Assembly (NCBI GenBank): GCA_020532365.1
Contig: JAJBBL010000064.1
Location: 1-17,057, forward strand
Direction of reading: 5' to 3'
From: Candidatus Cloacimonadota bacterium
GTDB taxonomy: Bacteria > Cloacimonadota > Cloacimonadia > Cloacimonadales > JAJBBL01
Length of the DNA: 17,057 nucleotides
Shown: in pieces, positions 1 to 6,266 of the stretch
Position numbering within the stretch: position 1 is the first letter of the stretch
How the letters are laid out: every line of letters starts with the position of its first letter
Notes under the pieces: generated by a model
What the model was told of the DNA's origin: nothing
Databases searched by the model: none
What the model saw: the letters and a program-made list of their open reading frames with translations, nothing else
Made by a program: the position numbers and the translations under genes

Positions 1-351
1 TATCAAGCTACCGACACTAACTACTTTATAGAAAGTATTGAAATACAGGGAAATAAAGAGTACCGATCCGATAAAATAGAGCTCTCCCTTTATGATGGAG
101 CATCTCTACTATATAGGACTAATGAACTTTCGATTAACAATGATTCAACTATCTTTCAGCTGCCCGAAATACCACTTACAAACAGTCTTTTCCTTACTGT
201 AAAGAATGTCGATGATAAACCCCTCTCAATCTACCGTGAAAACCTTACACACCTCCAAGTTACATCAAATAGAACCTATATCTACTACTCTGAATGGCAA
301 CCGCTTCAAGGGAAAGATTTAGCTGTTAAATTACTCTTAAGAAAAAGGTAA
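1..351 (+). CDS. C-terminal 116 residues of an unrecognised protein
   Basis: The frame is open from the first base of the window and stops at TAA 349-351, so the gene begins outside the window. The visible residues are rich in alternating polar/hydrophobic stretches such as IELSLYDG and NSLFLTVKNVDD, and end LAVKLLLRKR. This suggests a beta-sheet-rich (Ig-like) C-terminal domain. I see no membrane span, cysteine pair, repeat or sorting motif, and I do not recognise the family. A candidate rho-independent terminator follows at 370-402, and the coaBC operon starts 110 bases downstream. The gene is therefore probably the last one of a separate upstream transcription unit. Confidence that it is coding comes from the uninterrupted frame, its ordinary-looking composition and its position directly before a terminator. 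Confidence 0.7.
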   Translation, partial: YQATDTNYFIESIEIQGNKEYRSDKIELSLYDGASLLYRTNELSINNDSTIFQLPEIPLTNSLFLTVKNVDDKPLSIYRENLTHLQVTSNRTYIYYSEWQPLQGKDLAVKLLLRKR

Positions 352-369
352 ACAGCTTCCCACTAATAT

Positions 370-402
370 TGAGTTACAGAGTCAGAACTCACTTTTTTCT
401 TT
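370..402 (+). terminator. Candidate intrinsic terminator after the partial gene
   Basis: TGAGTT (370-375) pairs with AACTCA (386-391) around a 10-base loop. It is followed by a C and then a T-rich run, TTTTTTCTTT. The stem is only 6 bp and AT-heavy, so it is a modest terminator at best. Its place just after the TAA at 349-351 and before coaBC fits the end of the upstream transcript. Confidence 0.4.
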
Positions 403-460
403 ACAGAAAGGCAAACTATGAACTTGTGTAATGTGATAAGACATATTTAGAGAGGAAACG

Positions 461-1642
461 ATGTCTAAAAGCAAAAACATTCTATTAGCAGTTACTGGTG
501 GCATTGCAGCATACAAAGCTATCGATCTGGCAAGTCGATTGGTTAAAGGAGGGTATAACATTAATGTGCTGATGACCGATAATGCACAGCACTTTGTTAA
601 CCCGCTGTCATTTAGCTCTATTATAGATAAACCGGTGGTGACTGAACTGTTTAATCAAGAATCACCTATCGAGCATATTACTCTGGCAGATTGGGCTGAT
701 TTGACTGTCATCGCCCCGGCTACTGCCAACATTATAGGCAAAATAGCCTCTGGTATAGCCGATGAACTACTATCTACCACAGTTATGGCTACCACTACGC
801 CAGTACTTCTTATCCCTGCTATGAACACTAATATGTACACCAACCCGATAGTGCAGTCTAACCTTAAGAAGCTTCATAACTTTGGCTATAAGATCCTGCC
901 CCCTGCCTCTGGAAGACTTGCCTGTGGTACTTATGGTGAAGGGCGCTATCCCGATAATGAGGAGATTCTGTTCGCTATCAAGTCATTCCTTACCCACCAA
1001 CAGCGTGATTTAGAAGGGAAAAAGGTTCTTGTAACACTCGGCTCTTGCCGTGAATATCTCGACCCTATGCGCTATATCTCAAACGTCTCATCGGGTAAAA
1101 TGGGTTTGGCTATTGCAAGGAGCGCATACTTTAGAGGTGCTGAAGTAACAGTCGTAGCGGGTAAAATAACTGAAAAGCTACCCCATTACCTTAATGCTGT
1201 AGAAGTTACAACTTCTGCAGAGATGGCAGAACAGGTGTTCAAACACTCTGATGCAATGGATATCATTGTGATGAATGCAGCAGTAACTGACTTTCAGCCC
1301 ATTCAAGAAGAGAGGGATAAAATTAAAAAGGAAAGCCTCTCTGACACAATAGAGCTTGCCTTCAAGCCGACCACTGACATACTTAAGGAGCTGGGTAATC
1401 GTAAAAAGAAAGACCAAATACTGATCGGCTTTGCAGCTGAAACTCAAAATATTGAAGAGAACGCTCGCAAGAAATTAGTTGGTAAAAAAGCCGATATGAT
1501 CGTCGCAAATCATATCAATACCGCTGGACAAAACAACACCGAAATGCTGCTCGTCACTACAAACAAGGCAGAGCCAGTTAGCGGTAGCAAACTTGATGCA
1601 GCCCACAAAATGTGGGACTTTATCGGACGAAATGAGCTATGA
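461..1642 (+). CDS. coaBC: Bifunctional phosphopantothenoylcysteine decarboxylase / phosphopantothenate-cysteine ligase
   Basis: This cytoplasmic enzyme carries two consecutive steps of coenzyme A synthesis: CTP-dependent joining of cysteine to 4'-phosphopantothenate (CoaB), and FMN-dependent decarboxylation to 4'-phosphopantetheine (CoaC). The 393 residues match the usual full length. The N-terminal CoaC flavoprotein domain (about 1-180) shows the HITLA histidine (H72), PAMNTNMY (N122) and the substrate-recognition clamp SGRLACGTYGEGR with C155. The C-terminal CoaB domain (about 186-393) shows SNVSSGKMG (208-215), NAAVTDF, KIKK (K289/K290), GFAAET and ADMIVANHI. Two normally conserved CoaB spots differ: GSCRE stands where GGTxE is usual, and KPTTDIL where KNPDIL or PTPDIL is usual. 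The ATG at 461 is preceded by AGAGGA seven bases upstream, which supports this start. It is the first gene of a five-gene overlapping operon and overlaps the next gene by 4 bases. Confidence 0.97.
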   Translation: MSKSKNILLAVTGGIAAYKAIDLASRLVKGGYNINVLMTDNAQHFVNPLSFSSIIDKPVVTELFNQESPIEHITLADWADLTVIAPATANIIGKIASGIADELLSTTVMATTTPVLLIPAMNTNMYTNPIVQSNLKKLHNFGYKILPPASGRLACGTYGEGRYPDNEEILFAIKSFLTHQQRDLEGKKVLVTLGSCREYLDPMRYISNVSSGKMGLAIARSAYFRGAEVTVVAGKITEKLPHYLNAVEVTTSAEMAEQVFKHSDAMDIIVMNAAVTDFQPIQEERDKIKKESLSDTIELAFKPTTDILKELGNRKKKDQILIGFAAETQNIEENARKKLVGKKADMIVANHINTAGQNNTEMLLVTTNKAEPVSGSKLDAAHKMWDFIGRNEL

Positions 1643-2400
1643 CTAATTTAATTATCATCACAGGCGCCAATGGTAACGTAGGGTTCTCCTTAGCAGAACG
1701 CTTAGTCAAAGAGAATAAAAAACTGTTGCTCCTTTACCATAAGAACTCTGAAAAGATAGAAAAGCTCTCAAATGAATATCCAGAGTTGATTACTACTCTA
1801 TCGACCGATATTTCAGACTATGAAAAGTTAAAGCAGGACTTATCCCCTCTCATTGGCAATAATTGTAATCCGGTTGCATTAGTTCATACAGCTGCAATGA
1901 GAAGTATAGACGCTAAAGAACTGTCCGAGTCTGACCCTCTAATCTGGCAAAAGGTTGTTCAGGTAAACCTTGTAGGGACGTATAATGTTTTACGCATCGT
2001 GCTACCCTTTATGATCGAGAGAAATAAGACAATAAAACAGAGCCGCCACATAGTTTTGTTTGGTTCAAACGTAAGTAGAACCGGCTTACCTAATGGCACT
2101 GCCTATTCGGCAGCTAAGTCGGCTATAGCCAATCTCTCTTTGTCTTTGGCTAATGAAATTGGAAAACATCAAATCCTGATCAATACTGTTTCTCCTGGCC
2201 CTATCGTTATAGATGCATCTCACTTTTCACCTGAGTATCGTAAATTTAGAGAGGATTACTACGCTGTTATGCTTAAGAAAACACCGTTGCAACGCCTTGC
2301 TATACCAGAAGATGTCGTTAACCTAACATATTTTCTCATCTCTGAGCAGAATAGCTTTGTCACCGGAGAGGACTTCTTTATTACAGGGGGGAAACTCTGA
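1639..2400 (+). CDS. SDR-family NAD(P)-dependent oxidoreductase (FabG-like)
   Basis: A 253-residue Rossmann-fold short-chain dehydrogenase/reductase, probably cytoplasmic; the substrate is unknown. Visible landmarks are the nucleotide-binding TGANGNVG (8-15), the acidic DIS segment at 57-59, the HTAA segment at 83-86, the structural N110 in VNLVGTYNV, catalytic S143 in FGSNVS, the YSAAK pair Y156/K160, and the SPGPI loop at 185-189. The C-terminal ITGGKL ending resembles FabG-type enzymes. The cofactor loop reads TGxxGxxG, the spacing of extended SDRs, while the catalytic half is classical. The ATG lies in an ATGA overlap with the coaBC stop, so translation is probably coupled. A role linked to CoA or acyl metabolism is only suggested by position. 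Confidence 0.88.
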   Translation: MTNLIIITGANGNVGFSLAERLVKENKKLLLLYHKNSEKIEKLSNEYPELITTLSTDISDYEKLKQDLSPLIGNNCNPVALVHTAAMRSIDAKELSESDPLIWQKVVQVNLVGTYNVLRIVLPFMIERNKTIKQSRHIVLFGSNVSRTGLPNGTAYSAAKSAIANLSLSLANEIGKHQILINTVSPGPIVIDASHFSPEYRKFREDYYAVMLKKTPLQRLAIPEDVVNLTYFLISEQNSFVTGEDFFITGGKL

Positions 2401-2402
2401 TA
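2385..2402 (+). promoter_or_regulatory. Ribosome binding site for a CTG/ATA start
   Basis: AGGGGGG (2385-2391) is followed by AAACT and then CTG (2397-2399) and ATA (2400-2402). The open frame of the DUF3108 gene begins at 2355, after TAG at 2352-2354. No ATG, GTG or TTG occurs in that frame before GTG at 2628. SD spacing is 5 bases to CTG and 8 to ATA, both acceptable. CTG overlaps the SDR stop (TGA 2398-2400) the way ATGA overlaps elsewhere in this operon, which favours CTG. Confidence 0.55.
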
Positions 2403-3152
2403 CGTCACACCGTTAAGTGGCTCTTTTTACTCGCCATTTTTGCCAACATCTCGCACCTTGTTGGCTTCCAATCAGGCGAGAAACTAACTTTTGACATCAA
2501 GTATGGAGTAATCACCGCTGGCCAAGCTACCTTAGAGGTAAAAGAAATTCACTTCCAAGACCAGTATCCAGCCTACCAGATAACATCCACTGCAAAGACT
2601 AACAGTTTTTTCGATAGAATATTCAAAGTGCGTGACAATATTGAGTCCATTCTCGATAAAAAGCTAATGGTCTCTCGAAGATTCACTAAGCGACTCAATG
2701 AAGGAAGATACCGTCAACATCGCATCCATTTTTACTATCCCGATCAAAATTTTACGGTCTATTCACGCTATGACTTCAATAAAGAAAAGTCCGATGAAAA
2801 GCAAATGACAATACCTGATGAGACACAAGATATACTATCTGCTTTTTATTGGCTGAGAACTCAAAAACTGGCTCCAAATCAGCAGTATTACGTGAATGTC
2901 ACCGCTGATGGACGGAATACTAATACAGAAATTCTGATACACCCACCTGAAATACTAAACACGATATTTGGTAAGACCGAGTGTCTTAAAGTCGAGCCTA
3001 AACTTAAAGGTGAAGCTATATTTAAACAGACGGGTGACATCTTTATTTGGCTAACTAACGATGAAAACCGTATCCCGGTAAAGCTGGAAAGTAAAATTAT
3101 CTTTGGCAACTTTTCAGCCAACCTAATTAAGGTGGAAAATGCCACTGACTAA
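2397..3152 (+). CDS. DUF3108 domain exported protein, non-ATG start
   Basis: Reading from CTG at 2397 gives 251 residues. The N-terminus MIRHTVKWLFLLAIFANISHL is a convincing signal peptide: basic n-region, then a hydrophobic core at about 8-23. The mature start SGEKLTFDIKYGVITAGQATLEV is the typical opening of the DUF3108 beta-sheet domain. The C-terminal part, with GDIFIWLTNDENRIPVKLESKI, is the usual DUF3108 ending. The first conventional start, GTG at 2628, would remove the signal peptide and the first strands, so it is rejected. The protein is expected in the periplasm or outer envelope; its biochemical role is unknown. It overlaps the SDR stop by 4 bases and queA by 14 bases, so it is co-expressed with cofactor and tRNA-modification genes. 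Confidence 0.85.
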   Translation: MIRHTVKWLFLLAIFANISHLVGFQSGEKLTFDIKYGVITAGQATLEVKEIHFQDQYPAYQITSTAKTNSFFDRIFKVRDNIESILDKKLMVSRRFTKRLNEGRYRQHRIHFYYPDQNFTVYSRYDFNKEKSDEKQMTIPDETQDILSAFYWLRTQKLAPNQQYYVNVTADGRNTNTEILIHPPEILNTIFGKTECLKVEPKLKGEAIFKQTGDIFIWLTNDENRIPVKLESKIIFGNFSANLIKVENATD

Positions 3153-4197
3153 CCGAAGCTCTTATAACTATCATTTACCTCATAACTTAATCGCTCAGTT
3201 CCCCACTGAAAAGAGGGATAACTGTCGATTAATGTATCTCAACAGAAATAATGGAACGATTGTTCACCATCAAGCTTTTGCCGATATAATAGACTACCTT
3301 AAACCTGATGATGTGTTGGTGCTAAACTCCTCTAAGGTCATCCCAGCTCGACTCTTTGGTAAAAAAGACACAGGAGCCTCAGTTGAGACACTTCTTCTTA
3401 GAAATATATCTGGTAATGACTGGGAGTGCTTAGTAAGACCTGGCAACAAGCTGAAGGTTGGAGCGAAAGCAATCTTCTCTGAAGAGCTTAGCGGTGAAAT
3501 AATCGAACATCTGGAAGGTGGTTTGCGGATAGTTAGGTTTGAATATGTGGGCGACTTATGGTCGATTCTTGACCGGATAGGAACTATGCCCCTCCCCCCT
3601 TACATTAAAAGGGAAACTATCCCCTCTGATAACAATAACTACCAAACTATCTATGCAGATCAACTGGGTTCAGCTGCGGCTCCTACTGCCGGGTTACACT
3701 TCTCAGAAGAGCTACTTTCTCGAATAGAACTGATGGGGACCACTATAGTCAAAATAGTCCTTCACATTGGGTTAGACACCTTTAAGCCTATGAGCGTTGA
3801 CAACATTCTCGACCATAAGATGCACAGTGAACTTTGCTCCATCACCCCCGATACTGCAAACACGATCAATCAAGCTAAGTTAGAGAAGAGAAGAATAATA
3901 GCGGTAGGAACGACTACCACTCGTGCTTTAGAGAGTTTTGCTATAGAAAATAGTGAGTCAAATAACCCTCAATATTTGTTAGAGCCTGGTTCAAAGTGGT
4001 CTGATATCTTTATCTATCCCGGTTACAACTTCAAAGTAACTGACGGGATGATAACAAACTTTCACTTACCAGAGTCCACTCTTCTGATGATGATTTCGGC
4101 CTTTGCCGGCTATGACAATATTAGAGAAGCGTATCAACAGGCAGTAGTTCAACAGTATAGATTCTTTAGCTATGGGGATGCGATGGTGATTCTATGA
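3139..4197 (+). CDS. queA: S-adenosylmethionine:tRNA ribosyltransferase-isomerase
   Basis: QueA transfers and isomerises the ribosyl group of SAM onto 7-aminomethyl-7-deazaguanine at tRNA position 34, giving epoxyqueuosine. The 352 residues match the normal length. Family motifs in order are YHLPHNLIAQFP (11-22), KVIPARLFG (66-74), GTMPLPPYIKR (148-158), YQTIYA (168-173), AAPTAGLHF (180-188), LHIGLDTFKPM, GTTTTRALES (257-266), ITNFHLPESTLLMMISAFAG (305-324) and RFFSYGDAM (341-349). The usual N(D/N)TRV preceding VIPARLFG is NSSKV here. The ATG at 3139 lies inside the DUF3108 gene, with AAGGTGG close upstream, and the match begins at residue 9, so the start is sound. The stop overlaps birA by 4 bases. 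Confidence 0.97.
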   Translation: MPLTNRSSYNYHLPHNLIAQFPTEKRDNCRLMYLNRNNGTIVHHQAFADIIDYLKPDDVLVLNSSKVIPARLFGKKDTGASVETLLLRNISGNDWECLVRPGNKLKVGAKAIFSEELSGEIIEHLEGGLRIVRFEYVGDLWSILDRIGTMPLPPYIKRETIPSDNNNYQTIYADQLGSAAAPTAGLHFSEELLSRIELMGTTIVKIVLHIGLDTFKPMSVDNILDHKMHSELCSITPDTANTINQAKLEKRRIIAVGTTTTRALESFAIENSESNNPQYLLEPGSKWSDIFIYPGYNFKVTDGMITNFHLPESTLLMMISAFAGYDNIREAYQQAVVQQYRFFSYGDAMVIL

Positions 4198-4934
4198 GTG
4201 ATATACCATTCTTTGATCAAGTTATAAGGTTCAACTCGCTGCAGAGCACTCATACCCAAGCTCGGAAGCTTATCTTTTCGAGAGAGGTGAAGGGAAACTT
4301 TCTGGTCATAGCTAACTCTCAGAGCTCTGGTGCCGGACGTAAGGATAGCCCTTGGCATTCACCTGCTGGGGGTCTGTGGTTCACTGCAGGTTTTTACAAT
4401 CTCCCTCTAAGGAGTAGCCTCACTATCTATTTGGCAGTAATCATCACAAAGGCTTTTGAAACTCTTTATCCTGAGCTCAGCGGTAAAATAAAAATTAAAT
4501 GGCCTAACGACCTATATATTAACGATAAAAAGTTCTGTGGTATCCTCACCACCTCTTTCCCTGACCAGCAGTATATTATCTCAGGGATAGGGCTTAACAC
4601 TAATGTTACAGAGTTTCCCGAACACTTAAAAGAGAGAGCTACTTCACTCTCACTTGCTCTCTATAAAGAATTGGATAACAACCTTGTTCTAAACACTATT
4701 TTCGATATTTTCGCGCAAGAGCTCCCTGATTATTTAGAAAACGAGTTGACCAATCAGCTAAGCTACTATAAAAACAACTCTTATCTTTATGGTAGAGAGA
4801 TAATTTTAGGGACTGAGTTCGAGAAATACACAGGTTTAGTGAAGGGAATAAACCGCAGAGGCGCTCTTTTACTTCAGTTAGACAATGAATCTATCCAGCC
4901 CTTTTACAGCGGCTCTATCCTCGAAATCAAGTAA
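4194..4934 (+). CDS. birA: Biotin--[acetyl-CoA-carboxylase] ligase, short form without HTH
   Basis: It activates biotin to biotinyl-AMP and transfers it to the lysine of biotin carrier proteins, in the cytoplasm. The 246 residues hold the catalytic and C-terminal cap domains but no N-terminal winged-helix region, so this is a monofunctional ligase rather than an E. coli-type repressor. Motifs are STHTQA (18-23), the adenylate loop SGAGRKDSPWHSP (45-57), KWPNDLYINDKKFCGIL (102-118) with the catalytic lysine in the KxxGIL region, GIGLNTN (131-137), ATSL, and the cap strand KGINRRGALLLQL. The adenylate loop departs from GRGRRGRxW: the arginine aligned with E. coli R118 is kept (R49) but neighbouring positions differ. 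The ATG overlaps the queA stop. It is the last gene of the operon. Confidence 0.93.
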   Translation: MSDIPFFDQVIRFNSLQSTHTQARKLIFSREVKGNFLVIANSQSSGAGRKDSPWHSPAGGLWFTAGFYNLPLRSSLTIYLAVIITKAFETLYPELSGKIKIKWPNDLYINDKKFCGILTTSFPDQQYIISGIGLNTNVTEFPEHLKERATSLSLALYKELDNNLVLNTIFDIFAQELPDYLENELTNQLSYYKNNSYLYGREIILGTEFEKYTGLVKGINRRGALLLQLDNESIQPFYSGSILEIK

Positions 4935-5108
4935 TACCTACACCCTTCTAACCCTTTACACATAGGCCTTTCAGCCTCTCCTTAATTTATTTTCACGACA
5001 CGCAATAAAACTACTTGCCAATATTTTCCTGCTAAATAATTGGATACATCTTGCTATTCGAAACTCATCTCTCGGGATCCTCTTTCTGGCAAGATTCAAA
5101 GGTACAAA

Positions 5109-5139
5109 TTAACTGAAAGAAGGACTAAATTGATATAAT
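5109..5139 (+). promoter_or_regulatory. Sigma-70-like promoter candidate for the short ORF and ATP-grasp gene
   Basis: A perfect TATAAT lies at 5134-5139, with TTAACT at 5109-5114 as a possible -35 box at the long spacing of 19. Transcription would start near 5146, shortly upstream of the AAGGAG ribosome site at 5151-5156. The -35 assignment is weak. Confidence 0.4.
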
Positions 5140-5162
5140 TCAGCCCAAACAAGGAGAGGTGT

Positions 5163-5213
5163 ATGAACCGTTCTATTACATTAAAAATTCTCAACGTATT
5201 ACATGATTCATAG
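5163..5213 (+). CDS. Possible 16-residue leader peptide
   Basis: The ATG at 5163 follows AAGGAGAGGTGT, a near-ideal SD with 6-base spacing. It reads MNRSITLKILNVLHDS and stops at TAG 5211-5213. The ATP-grasp start is 17 bases further on and has its own GGAG (5222-5225). A TATAAT element sits just upstream. The peptide has no regulatory-amino-acid run (no clustered His, Trp, Thr and so on) and no cysteine. It could be a translated leader that couples expression of the downstream gene, a peptide substrate of the neighbouring ligase, or a chance ORF; nothing in the sequence separates these. It is too short for a codon-use test. Confidence 0.3.
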   Translation: MNRSITLKILNVLHDS

Positions 5214-5230
5214 CGTCGATCGGAGTATCA

Positions 5231-6229
5231 ATGAAGATTGGCTTAACCTATGACTTACGTGATGACTATCTAAAAGAAGGATTTACAGAGGAAGAGACTC
5301 TTGAGATGGACAGTGTTACCACTGTCGAAGCTCTTGCGGACACAATAATAAGCTTAGGGTATGAAGTAGAGAAAATTGGAAACATAAAAAGCCTAATCAA
5401 GCTTATCGCTAATGGAGCAAGATGGGATCTTGTATTTAACATAGCTGAAGGGGTTTATGGTATGGGGCGTGAATCCCAGATACCTGCCATACTCGATGCT
5501 TATCAAATACCTTATACTTTTTCAGACACTGTAGTCTTAGCCGTTTCTATACAAAAGGCGTTAACAAAACGTATCGTTAGCGATATAGGGGTAGTCACTT
5601 CTCCTTTTGTAAGTGTTAAGAGTATAGATGACATCAGTAAAGTAAAGCTCCCGTTCCCCCTCTTTGCTAAGCCGATTGCTGAAGGAACAAGTAGAGGTAT
5701 TTCTAATAAGTCTATCATTAACAATAAAACTGAGCTAAAGGAAGTGTGTCTCGAATTATTACACAAGTTTAATCAACCTGTTTTAGTAGAACACTATTTA
5801 CCCGGCCGAGAGTTTACGGTCGGCGTGCTTGGCACAGGGATAAATTCCAAGGTAATTAGTGCTATGGAGATCATTGTTAAACCACATAGTGATGTCGAGG
5901 TGTATGGATTTGAGGCTAAAGAGAATTGTGAAGATTTCATAGAGTATCGGCTTGTCGACTCCAACTTACTGGAGAGTTTATCCAAAATGGCTCTTACTGT
6001 TCATAAAGGGCTTAATTGTAGAGATGCGTCTCGAATTGATGTCAAAGAGGATGAGTATGGAGAGCTGCACTTTTTAGAAATCAACCCTCTTGCTGGTCTA
6101 CACCCCACCCATTCTGATTTACCTATAATGTGCTCTATGGTCGGCGTTTCGTATCTTGAGCTCATTAACAGAATAATCGAGTCAGCAAGTGAGAGAATTA
6201 ACAAGCGTAGTGTTTATCCTGGCTTGTGA
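5231..6229 (+). CDS. D-Ala-D-Ala-ligase-like ATP-grasp protein
   Basis: A 332-residue cytoplasmic ATP-grasp enzyme, expected to activate a carboxylate as an acyl-phosphate and join it to an amine. The N-terminal pre-ATP-grasp half (about 1-105) has FNIAEG (69-74) and IPYTFSD (93-99), the counterparts of Ddl 'HG..GE' and 'iPytGs'. The ATP-grasp half shows LFAKPIAEGTSRGI (144-157, K147), VLVEHYLPGREFTVGVLG (184-201, E187), RDASRIDVK (264-272, D270) and FLEINPLAGL (281-290, E283 and N285 as metal ligands), with HSDLPIM near the end. It is more divergent than housekeeping Ddl and belongs to a Ddl-like group whose substrate is not evident. It is transcribed alone, perhaps with the short ORF upstream, and converges with the minus-strand MFS gene 37 bases away. 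Confidence 0.88.
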   Translation: MKIGLTYDLRDDYLKEGFTEEETLEMDSVTTVEALADTIISLGYEVEKIGNIKSLIKLIANGARWDLVFNIAEGVYGMGRESQIPAILDAYQIPYTFSDTVVLAVSIQKALTKRIVSDIGVVTSPFVSVKSIDDISKVKLPFPLFAKPIAEGTSRGISNKSIINNKTELKEVCLELLHKFNQPVLVEHYLPGREFTVGVLGTGINSKVISAMEIIVKPHSDVEVYGFEAKENCEDFIEYRLVDSNLLESLSKMALTVHKGLNCRDASRIDVKEDEYGELHFLEINPLAGLHPTHSDLPIMCSMVGVSYLELINRIIESASERINKRSVYPGL

Positions 6230-6237
6230 ACTATGTT

Positions 6238-6264
6238 AAAAAACTAAGAGGATAACTGGTTAGT
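6238..6264 (-). terminator. Weak candidate terminator after the MFS gene
   Basis: On the minus strand, two bases after the MFS stop codon, ACTAA (6264-6260) pairs with TTAGT (6247-6243) around a 12-base loop. It is followed by five more T's (6242-6238). The stem is short and AT-rich, so its efficiency is doubtful, but the position between convergent genes is apt. Confidence 0.3.
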
Positions 6265-6266
6265 GA

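Larger units (their letters stand above)
4935..5230 (+). other. Intergenic region between birA and the ATP-grasp gene
   Basis: A 296-base gap. No strong terminator is visible: AGGC/GCCT with a 6-base loop just after birA precedes a T-rich stretch, but it is only a 4-bp stem. A bulged stem runs from CCAATATTT (5018-5026) to AAATAATTGG (5034-5043). A 7-bp inverted repeat, ATCTTGC (5048-5054) and GCAAGAT (5089-5095), encloses 34 bases with a GGATCC palindrome. The distal part carries a promoter candidate (5109-5139) and the short ORF at 5163-5213. I recognise no riboswitch or tRNA here. Confidence 0.6.

Noticed and set aside
418..450. 10-codon ORF (MNLCNVIRHI) with AAAGG before it, ending in the coaBC ribosome site
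   Set aside because: Too short to distinguish from chance, with a weaker SD than the 5163 ORF and no supporting promoter. Left as a note only.
2628..3152. Starting the DUF3108 gene at GTG 2628
   Set aside because: It removes the signal peptide and the first conserved strands that are plainly encoded in the same frame from 2397. No SD sits before this GTG.
5041..5100. TTCGAAACTC reminiscent of a tRNA T-loop
   Set aside because: No acceptor, D or anticodon stems can be drawn around it.
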